Shown here piece after piece: positions 1 through 9,289 of a DNA stretch of 64,000 bases. How positions within the stretch are numbered: position 1 is the first letter of the stretch; every line of letters starts with the position of its first letter. Position numbers and translations under genes: made by a program. The notes under the pieces were generated by a model. The model made no database searches, was not told the origin of the DNA, and saw only the letters and a program-made list of their open reading frames with translations. Origin of the DNA: Pectinatus sottacetonis (GTDB lineage: Bacteria > Bacillota > Negativicutes > Selenomonadales > Selenomonadaceae); NCBI RefSeq assembly GCF_015732155.1, contig NZ_WIQK01000001.1, forward strand, positions 778,501 to 842,500. Direction: 5' to 3'.

Positions 1-2
1 CC

Positions 3-1370
3 TTATTTTCCTATATTACTTTCTGATAACATGTCTATTTCTCTGCAAACTTTATCTGCTGCTTCCTCTAATTTTCCACAATCAAACAATAATTGTAATA
101 CGCCATAACGATTACGCATTTCTTTAGCATATATTATTGTATCTCGCAAAAGCTGGGGAGTAATTCCTATTTGTCTTGGTAAAAATGGTTCTTGTACTTT
201 TTTCATCCGTTTTATCATTATATTTATATCTGGTAAACTTTTTATAAGCTTTATTATCTGCATTTTATTAGACAAGACATTTCGTATTCTTACAACAGCC
301 TTTTGGGAATCATTTTTATGCACTTTATTCTCTAGATCAATAATACTACAACTACATTTCCCATAAACATCAACTATCATTTTTTCCCATTTCTCTTTAT
401 CAAATAAAATAGTTGGTAAATTATTATTAACTTCTAAAATATTTACTGCTTCTTTATATACATAAAGTGCCACTATTGTTGCTATCCCTACAAACGTGCC
501 ATGTTCAATGTCATGCCGATGGTAATTTTGTAAAAACATCATTTCCCAAAAATGGCCCATTTGGTGTTCACACCCAGATGCTGGACGTGAATTTCCACAA
601 TAACTTATACCTATTCCCGCCCATATCAAACCCTCCATAACTGAAGCTATTGCCTGCGGATCCCTTTCAGCAATACCATGATCAGCAGCTTTTGCCACTA
701 TATCAACAGCTCTACGCATCAATTTCTCAATTTCTGGACAATAATATTCGTTATTTACTATATGTGATAATTTCCATTCCACTAAACAAACATATTTGCC
801 AAATATATCACCTACTCCAGATGCTATCATATTTACTGGTGCATCTTTTAATATATCAACATCGCCAATTATCGCCCATGGAAAACCTAATCCTTCATAT
901 GTTACCTTAAAACCATCTATAATTAATGGTGATACTGCTGAAGCATAACCGTCCATAGACGGTGCTGTTGCAACTATAGCATATGGAATATATATTTTTT
1001 TTGATACAAATCGCACTAAATCATTTATTACCCCTGATCCTATTGCAATAATAAAATCACAATCAACTGGTATGTGAGTGAAAATCTTTCCTAAATTTAA
1101 TTCATTAGGTATAAGTTCTTCATCTGTAAAAATATATTCATTATATGATATACCAATCTTTTTTAATGCTGTATATACTTTTTCCCCGGCTATTTTTATA
1201 GTATGCTTATCTGCTACAATACAAATATTTTTAAATTTTTCCTCTTGTACATAATCTGCCAATTTTTTAATAACATTAAAACCTATGTCTACATGCTTAA
1301 TATTACATTGATGTTTTTTCCCACAACTGCAAACTATTTCCCTATTTAAATACTTATTCCAGTTAATCAC
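3..1370 (-). CDS. AraM/EgsA-type (glycerol-1-phosphate dehydrogenase-like) dehydrogenase
   Basis: Cytosolic iron-containing-dehydrogenase-fold enzyme of the sn-glycerol-1-phosphate dehydrogenase (AraM/EgsA) group, 455 aa. The nucleotide-binding stretch GSGVINDL sits at residues 111-118, and likely metal ligands are D188 (in GDIFGKY), H269 (GCEHQMGH) and H290 (DIEHG). The start is GTG with a GGAGGAG box just upstream; the stop lies at the window edge, so the gene is complete. It is the last visible gene of the PTS/polyol operon, 18 bp after the epimerase gene. Known family members reduce dihydroxyacetone phosphate to glycerol-1-phosphate. Next to a polyol PTS it may instead oxidise a polyol phosphate, which is my inference. 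The family call is firm; the substrate is not. Confidence 0.8.
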   Translation of the reverse strand: MINWNKYLNREIVCSCGKKHQCNIKHVDIGFNVIKKLADYVQEEKFKNICIVADKHTIKIAGEKVYTALKKIGISYNEYIFTDEELIPNELNLGKIFTHIPVDCDFIIAIGSGVINDLVRFVSKKIYIPYAIVATAPSMDGYASAVSPLIIDGFKVTYEGLGFPWAIIGDVDILKDAPVNMIASGVGDIFGKYVCLVEWKLSHIVNNEYYCPEIEKLMRRAVDIVAKAADHGIAERDPQAIASVMEGLIWAGIGISYCGNSRPASGCEHQMGHFWEMMFLQNYHRHDIEHGTFVGIATIVALYVYKEAVNILEVNNNLPTILFDKEKWEKMIVDVYGKCSCSIIDLENKVHKNDSQKAVVRIRNVLSNKMQIIKLIKSLPDINIMIKRMKKVQEPFLPRQIGITPQLLRDTIIYAKEMRNRYGVLQLLFDCGKLEEAADKVCREIDMLSESNIGK

Positions 1371-1388
1371 TATACCTGCTCCTCCATA

Positions 1389-2084
1389 TTAAACTAGCGA
1401 ATATTTGCCGTAATTTTTAATAGGCAGGGCATTACGTAATTCTCTTAAATTTTGCCGCAATGATCGCCCTTGCCTAAACAAACCAGAAGTCCCACATGTA
1501 AAAATTGTTGCACCAGCAATGTATAAAGCTTTTATTGTTATACAATTTACATTACCATCTGCCTGAATACGAATTGTACTATTATTTTTTCTTAATATTT
1601 TAGCCATTAATCGTATATGGTCAATAGCTTGTGTATTAATTTTTTGTCCTGAAAAGCCTGGATTAACCGTAAGTTTTAATATCCACGCACAATTCTGAGC
1701 TAATGCAAAAAAATCTTCTTGAGGTGCTGTTTCTGCACGATAAGCCAATACTGGTACAGCTCCAACTCTTCTTATCAATTGAAAAGTTTTCTGGGGATCA
1801 GTCATCGCTTCATAATGTACAGCAATATAATCCACACCGTATCCTGCAAAAATATTAATATATTCTTCTGGATTTTCAACTGCTAAATGCAATTCAATAG
1901 GTAGTTTACTATTTTTCTTTAAATATTGATATGCTATATCCCCCAAGACATAACATTTATTGAATTTTCCATCAACTATATCATAATGTAAAAATCCCAC
2001 CAATTTTTCTACTTCTTTTATTGCAGCAGCAAAACCACCAATATTCATACAAGAAACGGACGCTGAAAAAACTGGTGCTATCAT
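1389..2084 (-). CDS. ribulose-phosphate 3-epimerase family protein
   Basis: TIM-barrel protein (231 aa) of the Rpe family, which interconverts ribulose-5-phosphate and xylulose-5-phosphate. Metal and catalytic positions are visible: H33 and D35 in LHYDIVDG, H66 in ELHLAV, the phosphate-loop motif TVNPGFSGQ near residue 140, and an Asp in QADGNVN near 176. The usual PSILSAD opening is replaced by APVFSASVSC, so it is a divergent paralogue rather than a housekeeping Rpe, and a related pentulose or hexulose phosphate is possible. It lies 34 bp after rpiB and 18 bp before the AraM-like gene in the same operon. Confidence 0.8.
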   Translation of the reverse strand: MIAPVFSASVSCMNIGGFAAAIKEVEKLVGFLHYDIVDGKFNKCYVLGDIAYQYLKKNSKLPIELHLAVENPEEYINIFAGYGVDYIAVHYEAMTDPQKTFQLIRRVGAVPVLAYRAETAPQEDFFALAQNCAWILKLTVNPGFSGQKINTQAIDHIRLMAKILRKNNSTIRIQADGNVNCITIKALYIAGATIFTCGTSGLFRQGRSLRQNLRELRNALPIKNYGKYSLV

Positions 2085-2118
2085 TATTGCTCACAGTCCC
2101 TTCTCGTAGAAAGATCTT

Positions 2119-2568
2119 TTATATCCGCATATTTTCATATCTAGCTATACTTGCAACTCTTTTAGCATATTTTCCACCCAAAAATTCTGTAGATAACCAT
2201 GTTTTTGTTATTTCCCATGCCATTGCTTCTGCAATAACTCTAGCTCCCATACAAATAACATTGGCATCGTTATGAGCTCTTGTCATTTTAGCTGAAAACA
2301 AATCACCTACTAATGCAGCACGAATTCCATTAATCTTATTTGCATTAATAGACATTCCTATCCCTGTTCCACATATTAAAATACCTTTTTTTCCTATCGT
2401 ATCAGATGCTACTTCCTCTCCTACAGAAATAGCATAGGTTCCTGCATCTACAGATTTTTCATCGTGAGTACCTTTATCAATTACTACATATCCAGCATCA
2501 TGTAATTTTCCTTTGAGAAATTCCTTCATATGCAATCCTGCATGATCTGAACCAATAACAATAGTCAT
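2119..2568 (-). CDS. rpiB: RpiB/LacAB-family sugar-phosphate isomerase
   Basis: Ribose-5-phosphate isomerase B family (149 aa). The fold signature GSDHAG is at residues 6-11 (D8, H9), the catalytic Cys is C66 in ICGTGIGMSI, and the GIRAALV phosphate-binding segment follows. RpiB interconverts ribose-5-P and ribulose-5-P; relatives in this family act on allose-6-P or galactose-6-P. An AGGAGG box precedes the ATG. Its position between a polyol dehydrogenase and an epimerase gene suggests that it feeds pentose phosphates into central metabolism. The family call is firm; pentose specificity is inferred from context. Confidence 0.88.
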   Translation of the reverse strand: MTIVIGSDHAGLHMKEFLKGKLHDAGYVVIDKGTHDEKSVDAGTYAISVGEEVASDTIGKKGILICGTGIGMSINANKINGIRAALVGDLFSAKMTRAHNDANVICMGARVIAEAMAWEITKTWLSTEFLGGKYAKRVASIARYENMRI

Positions 2569-2595
2569 TGTTAAATAAACCTCCTTCAGGTAAAC

Positions 2596-3630
2596 TTAAA
2601 TTGGTTTCATTACAACCTTTATTGCTTGTCCACTTTTTATAAAAGTGTACGCTTTATCCCATTCATTAATATATACTTCATGCGTAATCATTTTATCGGC
2701 ATTAATTTTTCCTTCACTCATAAGTCGTAGTGTTGGTTCCCAATCATGGGTATTTTGACTGCGGCTTCCAGAAACTATAATTTCCTTTTGAATAATTTTA
2801 GAAAAATCTACTGGTACTATATCTTTAGCAAAAAGCCCTATTTGCACATATTGCCCCTTTTTACGCAAAAGTTCCATACCAAGATGCATAGCGGGAACCG
2901 CTCCCGTACAATCATAACAAACATCAGCACCATATCCACCTGTTAATTGATTTACTAATTTTTGTGGATCATCCTTTTGCACATCAATTATATGTTCAAT
3001 ACCAAACCTTTTATTAGCAATTTGTAATCGTCTAGCATCCTGGGTCAACCCTGTCATAATAACATGCCCACCATATGACATAACTATCTGAGCTACCAAT
3101 AATCCTATCGGCCCTGGTCCTAAAACCAACACTATATCGCCTTTTGTAATTTTAGCTTTATTCACTCCATGATAAGCACAGGCTGCAGCCTCAGTAATTG
3201 ATGCTTCACGTGTAGATAAATTTTGTGGTAAAATATGTACACTTTCTTTGCGAGCTATAACATATTTAGCTGCAGCTCCATCTTGCTGTGTACCTAAACC
3301 CCTACGGTGCGGACAAAGATTATATTCTTGTGCCTTACAATATCTACATTTTCCACACACATAAAAAGTCGTTTCTGAAGTTACGCGATCACCAATTTTA
3401 AAGTTTGTAACATTTTCCCCAATTTCTGATATAATTCCAGCAAATTCATGTCCTATTGTTAATCCAACTGCGTCCGTATTATAATGGCCTTCATACGTAT
3501 GAATATCACTTCCACATACGCCTATATACTCAACCTTAATTTTAACCTGATCATCATTAATTTGTGGTTCTGGTTTATCAATAATTTCCCAATGACCAGC
3601 GCCAACTTGCATTTTTACTAAAGCTTTCAT
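2596..3630 (-). CDS. zinc-dependent polyol (phosphate) dehydrogenase, MDR family
   Basis: Medium-chain zinc dehydrogenase (344 aa) of the sorbitol/threonine/galactitol-phosphate dehydrogenase type. Catalytic zinc ligands appear as C39 (VCGSDIH) and H61-E62 (GHEF), the structural zinc site as C92, C95, C98 and C106, and the NAD-binding loop as GPGPIG at 171-176. I start it at the ATG at 3630 because an AAAGGA box lies just upstream; a GTG 24 bp earlier overlaps that box. It follows the PTS IIC gene, so it probably oxidises the polyol phosphate released by the PTS, for example arabitol-P to a pentulose-P. The exact substrate is an inference. Confidence 0.88.
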   Translation of the reverse strand: MKALVKMQVGAGHWEIIDKPEPQINDDQVKIKVEYIGVCGSDIHTYEGHYNTDAVGLTIGHEFAGIISEIGENVTNFKIGDRVTSETTFYVCGKCRYCKAQEYNLCPHRRGLGTQQDGAAAKYVIARKESVHILPQNLSTREASITEAAACAYHGVNKAKITKGDIVLVLGPGPIGLLVAQIVMSYGGHVIMTGLTQDARRLQIANKRFGIEHIIDVQKDDPQKLVNQLTGGYGADVCYDCTGAVPAMHLGMELLRKKGQYVQIGLFAKDIVPVDFSKIIQKEIIVSGSRSQNTHDWEPTLRLMSEGKINADKMITHEVYINEWDKAYTFIKSGQAIKVVMKPI

Positions 3631-3718
3631 TGCAAAATTCCTTTCAAATATCACTTGTTAATATAACCAAAGCTATAGAAATTATCTCCATAAATTTCAT
3701 ATTATTCACAAACAAAAC

Positions 3719-4981
3719 TTAGATAAACTGAAAAATTTTAATTATAATCCAATTTAAGAAATTACCCCCAAGATCAAGACTAGATATCATCGTTGTATTT
3801 TGCGGCATTTGAAAATGCGCTGCAATAGCCATTGATGTATGGAATGGTGCGATATTTGTTGCCATTAAAAGTGCCAATCCCATTACAACTATGCCTGCCA
3901 AAACAGAATGTACAATATTTCCTTTTGCTGCACCAACTATAAACGCTACATAAAAACATATTGTTGCTAAATCACCAAAAGGAAGCACATTATTTCCTGG
4001 TATAATAACTGAAAGGAACAATGTACATGGAACAAGTACAAGTGCAGTAGCAATAACTGCTGGATGTCCAACTGCCACTGCTGCATCTAATCCAATAGTA
4101 AGTTCTCTATCCTTACCAAAATTTTTCTTTTGTAAATATTCCTTAACTGATTCTGATATTGGTATAAGTCCTTCCATAAGTATTTTTACCATACGTGGCA
4201 TTAAGAACATAACACCAGCCATAATGATCCCAATTTGAAGAATTTTACCTATTGGATAACCTGCTAAAATTCCTAATAAAACCCCCAATATTAATCCCAT
4301 CATAAGAGGTTCACCAAAAATACCAAAACGCTTTTGTATCGCCTCAGGATCTGCATGCAAATTTCTTATTCCAGGAATTTTACTGATAACTTTTACAATT
4401 GGAATACCAATAAGCCCTTGGGCACAAGTAGAACCTGTTGGAAACGAAAGTCCTTCCATACCAAAATAATTTTTTACAATTGGTGTAGTCCAATCAGCAA
4501 TTTTTAATACAGCAATTTCATAAATAATACCTGCCAAAATAGCAAATAGCCAATTTCCATCAGTTAATACAAAAACTGTTGCTGATGCTGCTGCGAAATG
4601 CCAATAATTCCAAATATCAATATCAACAACATTGGTGGTTTTAGTTACAAGCATTGCAATATTCACTACCATGCAAATAGGTATCATAAATGCCGCTACA
4701 GGTGATGCCCATGTCATAGCCGCAGCTGCTGGCCAACCTACATCAATAATGTTTAACGCTAAACCGTAGCGAGTGACCATCTGATGTGTAGCATCACCAA
4801 GATTTGATGTAAGTAATCCAATAACAAGATTAATTCCTACAAAACCAACACCAATTGTTACACCGGAGCGAAATGCTTTTTTAAACCCTTGTCCAAAAGC
4901 CATACCAATAATTGTAATAACTATTGGCAGCATTACTGTAGGTCCAAGCCCTAATATAAATTTCACTGCTTCTAAAATCAT
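3719..4981 (-). CDS. gatC: PTS galactitol-family IIC permease
   Basis: Integral membrane sugar permease of the galactitol PTS family (420 aa), with about ten hydrophobic segments spread over the whole length. It carries the polyol across the membrane while IIB phosphorylates it. The length and the opening (ILGLGPTVMLPIVI) fit GatC. A GGAGGGG box precedes the ATG. It lies 40 bp after the IIB gene in a IIA-IIB-IIC order. In Listeria, GatC-type permeases of this kind import pentitols as well as galactitol. The RpiB/Rpe neighbours favour a pentitol here, but that is inference. Confidence 0.88.
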   Translation of the reverse strand: MILEAVKFILGLGPTVMLPIVITIIGMAFGQGFKKAFRSGVTIGVGFVGINLVIGLLTSNLGDATHQMVTRYGLALNIIDVGWPAAAAMTWASPVAAFMIPICMVVNIAMLVTKTTNVVDIDIWNYWHFAAASATVFVLTDGNWLFAILAGIIYEIAVLKIADWTTPIVKNYFGMEGLSFPTGSTCAQGLIGIPIVKVISKIPGIRNLHADPEAIQKRFGIFGEPLMMGLILGVLLGILAGYPIGKILQIGIIMAGVMFLMPRMVKILMEGLIPISESVKEYLQKKNFGKDRELTIGLDAAVAVGHPAVIATALVLVPCTLFLSVIIPGNNVLPFGDLATICFYVAFIVGAAKGNIVHSVLAGIVVMGLALLMATNIAPFHTSMAIAAHFQMPQNTTMISSLDLGGNFLNWIIIKIFQFI

Positions 4982-5021
4982 TAATGTCCCCTCCTAAAAT
5001 ATTAAATATTTTAACAATCCT

Positions 5022-5303
5022 TTATCTCAGTACATTAAGTATTTCTTTATCTGTTTTTTCCGTGTTCATATTCGTTAAATAATTTAAAGCTTTAACAACT
5101 GGTATTTTGTATTCGCGTGGTGGAATCGTAGTTGTTACAAGAAGTGATGCTTGTTCTTCATAACTACCAACTTCAGCAATTTTACATTGAATTATCTTTG
5201 CTGAAACATTATTTTCCTTCAATAATTCTTCTACTTTTTTACAAACAACTGTTGATGTAGCAATACCTGTACCACATGCTACTAACACTACTTTTTCAGC
5301 CAT
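5022..5303 (-). CDS. gatB: PTS galactitol-family IIB component
   Basis: Small cytosolic phosphocarrier (93 aa) of the PTS lactose/galactitol IIB fold. The phosphorylated cysteine is C10 in the P-loop ACGTGIATST. It takes phosphate from IIA and passes it to the sugar bound by IIC. It is separated from IIA by 6 bp and from IIC by 40 bp, so it is clearly cotranscribed and stoichiometrically linked. A GAAGGGA box precedes the ATG. Confidence 0.9.
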   Translation of the reverse strand: MAEKVVLVACGTGIATSTVVCKKVEELLKENNVSAKIIQCKIAEVGSYEEQASLLVTTTIPPREYKIPVVKALNYLTNMNTEKTDKEILNVLR

Positions 5304-5309
5304 TTTTAT

Positions 5310-5783
5310 TCATCCCTTCAATTTTAATTTTTCCTGCATAAATATCTTAACCAACCGACTATTTTGTTCTGTAACTAAAAAATCTAATGCATCTTTATCC
5401 TGTAAAACTGCCATTAATTTTTGCAACATATTGAGCTGTGTATGTTTTTCCTTCATTGCCAGCATAAATGCTAATTTCACAAGTACCGTAGCATCTTTTT
5501 CTCCCATGACTATAAATTTTACTGGTTTTTTAAACCGGGCTATACTAATTGCTGGTATATTCACATGTTCAATATCAGTATGAGGAATTGCTACACCATA
5601 TGGTTGTGTAGGTAATCCTGTTGGAAATATTTTTTCTCGTTCCAAAATAGCATTTTTAAAAGTATTTTTTACAAATTTATTCTCATATAAATTATCTGCC
5701 ATTTTCCCCAGCAAAATTGTTTTATCCGCTCCTACCAAATCCAATAAAATCAATTTTTCATTTATTGTAATTTGCATTGCCAA
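5310..5783 (-). CDS. gatA: PTS fructose/galactitol-type IIA component
   Basis: Cytosolic PTS EIIA of the fructose/mannitol/Ntr type (157 aa). The phospho-acceptor His is about residue 68 in GVAIPHTD. It accepts phosphate from HPr and donates it to IIB. I keep the TTG start at 5783 because the GGGAGGT box lies 6 bp from it and 12 bp from the ATG at 5777; either could be used. The 5' end overlaps the end of the LevR-like gene by 26 bp, which implies translational coupling. The regulator carries a similar EIIA domain at its own C-terminus. Confidence 0.88.
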   Translation of the reverse strand: MAMQITINEKLILLDLVGADKTILLGKMADNLYENKFVKNTFKNAILEREKIFPTGLPTQPYGVAIPHTDIEHVNIPAISIARFKKPVKFIVMGEKDATVLVKLAFMLAMKEKHTQLNMLQKLMAVLQDKDALDFLVTEQNSRLVKIFMQEKLKLKG

Positions 5784-8709
5784 TTAGGACCTCCCTTAAT
5801 TCTTTCTCTGTTTTTGCCTTTTCCAGTTGTTGAATAATTTTTTTATCAAGAAATTTTTTATACAAATATTGCACACTATCTTTACCATCAATATCTAATC
5901 CCAACATACAAACAAGTGTTGTTGATTGTTTATTACCCCAATTTATTGGTTTTGCAAGTTTTGCAAATAATATTACTGGAGACTTAACATAAGAACTATC
6001 TGCATGAGGTAATGCTACTTTATTATTTACCAAAAACGGTCCTAATTTTTCCCGATTTAAAACAGCCTGTTCATAATTCAATTCAACATAACCAGTTTTA
6101 ACTAAATATTCACACATTTTGTGGATTACCTTATTTTTAGTATTTTCTTCCTGTAATATTAAAAATTTCATTGATTTTATAATTTTAGGAATTTTTTCTT
6201 TTTTCAATTGTAAGAAAGTCGGTATATTTATTAACGGAGTATTGATTATTCTTGATAAATGATCTAGCCCTTCTTGTGTCATCAATTCACGCAAAGAAAT
6301 ATATGGTACATTTTTTACTCTAGGATTAACACTTCCTATAATTACCAATATTTCATATTTTTTTATTATATCGGCAAATTGCTGATCAATATTATTTTCT
6401 CCAATTACTCCCATGTGCAGTAAGGAAATATTACTTATTTTTTTACCAAAAATTTTTCTAAGTCTCTGTGAACAATAAACCGCCGCACCTTCACCAGTAA
6501 AACATGTAGTAATAATTGCTTTTTCTTTTTTAAACTGCTCACTTTTTTCTACAGGCAATTTAGGAAAAGTTTCTAACATTCCTTCAATTGTTTCAACTAA
6601 ATTACCTAAAGTAGCTTCTGGTAATATACTACGCCGCAATGCTTCTATTACCATCATAGTATCAACACGACAAATAGTTTCGACATGAATTTTAGTTCTA
6701 GCTTGTATAATCTCACCAAAAGTAAGTAATGAACCCATATCAACTAATAATAAAACGCCCTTACCCTCATCCGCTTCATATACTATCTTCTGCAAATCTT
6801 CACATGCATCTGTTGGATCTTGTTCAAAACTCATATTAAAAGACTTTCCATGTGTTACATTTAAAAGCTTTGATGCTACATCTAATAAGGCACTAGCAAC
6901 ACTGCCATGTGCTGCCACTACTACACCAACTCGCCCTTCTTCTTCTGTTTCAGTTTTATGCAAATAAAGTGCTATATAACCAATTTCGTCATCTGGCAAT
7001 TCAATCTTATAACGATACTCAATAGCAAGTGCCATTTTGCATGCAGCTGCATATTCACAGGAAAATTTTTCTTTTATTGCCACAAGATTAGGATTAATAA
7101 TTTTCTTTCCTTGTCCTAAACGAGTAAACGCAGCATTGAGATGAACAGCTAAACAATACACTAAGGATTGATCAAATTCTCCTAATTCTTTTTCAGCTAT
7201 TTGAAGAATTTCCTGCGATAAATTAATAACATCCCTACCTATTACTTTAGCAACTTCATCTAAAGTTAACGGTGCCATACGCCTTTGACTATGCGCAATA
7301 ATATTTTGCAGTTTTTTTTCAATTTCAGCACCAATCAACTTATTTATCTTTTCTGATGTTATCCCATGCTTTTCATAGTTGTCATATAGCTGTTCAATAT
7401 ATATATAAAATTCTTTAGGAAAACTATATATGTCTTCTGTAAGTATTTTAGACTCTGTAGTTTCTGCTCCTGGCTCAAACCAACCATCTTTCCAAATTAA
7501 ACTATCAATTTGTTTACGCCTACCAGATAACTTTAACAATCCTTTTTTCACATGAAGTGGTAAATTAGATACATCAACATGTACAATTTCATCTTTATGC
7601 ATTACAAAGTCCAAGAATGACTTAGCACAAGCTACTTGAATATCACTTTTAAGCTGTCCAATATTACCCATACAATCATATAAAAGATAAGCTTTCATTG
7701 TATCAAGCGTTACATGTAAAACAACATTCATTCTAGTTGCTTCATTATTAAAGAATTTTTCAATAAGATGCAATCGTTCAGTAAGCGGTCGTTCAGATAA
7801 TGCTGGTAAAGAAATCAGCATAGGAATACGTCTTTTAAACGTAGCCAAGAGATTAGTTTCAATATTTTCCGTAGTTGCTGCAATAAGTTGAATATTTGCC
7901 TTATGAATTGCATCAGTTTCTCCTAGTCGACGAAAGTGACCTCTATCAATAAGTTGAAATAGCATTTCCTGGCCTTCTGAAGAAAGTCGATGAACTTCAT
8001 CAAGGAACAAAATTCCTCCATCTGTCTGCTCTATCAAACCTTTACGATCAACTGTTGCTCCAGTATATGCTCCTTTAACGCATCCAAATAATTGCGTAAT
8101 AAGTAATTGAGGATTATCTGCATAATCAGCACAATTAAAAATATTAAATGGTGCTTTAGTCGAAATACTTGCAGACTCCAAAGCAAATTTATACATTGAT
8201 TCCGCTAATTCGGATTTACCGACTCCAGTCTCTCCAACTATTAAACAGTGCAACCCATGCGGTGGATAAAGCATTCCTGCTTTTGCCTGTTGTATTTGTG
8301 CATATAAACTACCATGTACTCCAATAAGATTTTCAAATGCACAGCTTCCCCTTCTTATATCTTTCTTTTGTTTTTCATCCTCCTTAGATAACAACATTTT
8401 TTTACTAGCATGTTGCCTATCTATAATCTGCAAATATTTTCCCAGCAAATAATCAGATATTGTATAATTTTTACTTCTTAGTGATATCTTTAGTTCTTTT
8501 AAGGCAATTTCTGGTCTGATTTTTAATATTTCCTGAATTTCACTCAATATATATTTTTGTTTTCGTTCTCGTGAATCAGGGATTTGTAACTCTCTACGCA
8601 AAATTGTTATATATTCTCTACTAATTGAAAAATGCTTTGCTAAATCCATATCTTTGTAGGGACTATTATGATCTTCCTGCATAATCAATTTTTGGATTTC
8701 ATTTTTCAT
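5758..8709 (-). CDS. LevR-family sigma-54-dependent activator with PRD and PTS domains
   Basis: Transcription activator of 983 aa with the full LevR plan. A helix-turn-helix-like N-terminus (about 1-95) is followed by an AAA+ sigma-54 activation domain (about 125-400) with Walker A GETGVGKS at 159-166, a GAFTGA variant GAYTGA at 213-218 and Walker B ILFLDEVH near 233-240. Then come a PRD (about 460-590; H523 and H584 are candidates), a mannose-type EIIA domain with H601 in AAHGS, a galactitol-IIB-like segment with a Cys near 736, and a C-terminal fructose-type EIIA with H902 in PHADSS. PTS phosphorylation of such domains tunes activator strength. It heads the operon directly behind a sigma-54 promoter, so self-activation is likely. 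The GAYTGA loop departs by one residue from the usual Phe. Confidence 0.9.
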   Translation of the reverse strand: MKNEIQKLIMQEDHNSPYKDMDLAKHFSISREYITILRRELQIPDSRERKQKYILSEIQEILKIRPEIALKELKISLRSKNYTISDYLLGKYLQIIDRQHASKKMLLSKEDEKQKKDIRRGSCAFENLIGVHGSLYAQIQQAKAGMLYPPHGLHCLIVGETGVGKSELAESMYKFALESASISTKAPFNIFNCADYADNPQLLITQLFGCVKGAYTGATVDRKGLIEQTDGGILFLDEVHRLSSEGQEMLFQLIDRGHFRRLGETDAIHKANIQLIAATTENIETNLLATFKRRIPMLISLPALSERPLTERLHLIEKFFNNEATRMNVVLHVTLDTMKAYLLYDCMGNIGQLKSDIQVACAKSFLDFVMHKDEIVHVDVSNLPLHVKKGLLKLSGRRKQIDSLIWKDGWFEPGAETTESKILTEDIYSFPKEFYIYIEQLYDNYEKHGITSEKINKLIGAEIEKKLQNIIAHSQRRMAPLTLDEVAKVIGRDVINLSQEILQIAEKELGEFDQSLVYCLAVHLNAAFTRLGQGKKIINPNLVAIKEKFSCEYAAACKMALAIEYRYKIELPDDEIGYIALYLHKTETEEEGRVGVVVAAHGSVASALLDVASKLLNVTHGKSFNMSFEQDPTDACEDLQKIVYEADEGKGVLLLVDMGSLLTFGEIIQARTKIHVETICRVDTMMVIEALRRSILPEATLGNLVETIEGMLETFPKLPVEKSEQFKKEKAIITTCFTGEGAAVYCSQRLRKIFGKKISNISLLHMGVIGENNIDQQFADIIKKYEILVIIGSVNPRVKNVPYISLRELMTQEGLDHLSRIINTPLINIPTFLQLKKEKIPKIIKSMKFLILQEENTKNKVIHKMCEYLVKTGYVELNYEQAVLNREKLGPFLVNNKVALPHADSSYVKSPVILFAKLAKPINWGNKQSTTLVCMLGLDIDGKDSVQYLYKKFLDKKIIQQLEKAKTEKELREVLIGNANYNK

Positions 8710-8736
8710 AATTTCCTCCTTCTATATATTCTTATA

Positions 8737-8752
8737 TGCAAATAAGATGCCA
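8737..8752 (-). promoter_or_regulatory. sigma-54 (-24/-12) promoter of the PTS/polyol operon
   Basis: On the minus strand the sequence reads TGGCAT, five bases, then TTGCA, matching the sigma-54 consensus TGGCAC-N5-TTGCW with a single change. It lies about 28 bp upstream of the start codon of the LevR-like gene, which leaves room for a transcription start near 8726 and the AGGAGG box at about 8714-8719. The adjacent gene encodes a sigma-54 activator, so the pairing is strongly self-consistent. LevR-type activator sites would be expected in the AT-rich 350 bp upstream; I could not define one. Confidence 0.82.
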
Positions 8753-8759
8753 AAAAATA

Positions 8760-9107
8760 GTAAATAATTTTCTTATGCCTCGCTTTTCTTTTATTTTCAA
8801 TCGTTATATTATAATATAATAATTCATTATATATTATATAATTATTTTTTTTATTGTTTTTTTATTGTTTTTTTACTTTTTTTGTTACATTTTTTATGTT
8901 TTTTACATTAAATAACCTTCTTGTAAAATAAAGTAAATAGTATTTTATAAGAAAGAAAAAAATCTATAATTTATTGCCTATATTTATGGCTTAATCTAGG
9001 TAACCAGAAACTACATAAAAAAATTATATATTATTAAAAAGTTCACTATGTACTTAATAGAAATATTGATTATGTTAAATGTTTTAAAAGTTTATTGACA
9101 ACAAATA
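8760..9107. other. AT-rich intergenic region upstream of the sigma-54 promoter
   Basis: No gene is supported here. The stretch is extremely AT-rich, with long T runs at about 8850-8910. By analogy with other LevR systems it should hold the upstream activator sites and perhaps an intrinsic bend for the sigma-54 promoter, but I see no clear inverted repeat to call. Confidence 0.4.
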
Positions 9108-9152
9108 AAAAAGGGCTGTTCCACATAAGTAAAATGTGGAACAGCCCTTTTT
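9108..9152. terminator. bidirectional Rho-independent terminator
   Basis: A perfect 19-bp inverted repeat (AAAAAGGGCTGTTCCACAT and its complement) with a 7-base loop, flanked by A and T runs so that it works on either strand. It separates the PTS operon region from the island. A related AAAAGGGCTGT arm occurs in the long palindrome near 38.2-38.3 kb. Confidence 0.85.
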
Positions 9153-9289
9153 AGATAAATCAACAAATATATTATTTTTTCGTATTCATCCGGCAACATT
9201 TTGTAATAGCAGTGACTATTAATCCACTACTAGATTGATGTTTATAGATAAAAAAGTAAACCGTCAGAGAATACAAGTGACATAAAAAG

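Noticed and set aside
9095-9111. 17-bp match (TTGACAACAAATAAAAA), inverted relative to 21937-21953
   Set aside because: It lies outside the island's left repeat, is AT-rich and contains a -35 box; chance or shared promoter-like sequence is likelier than an integrase arm site.
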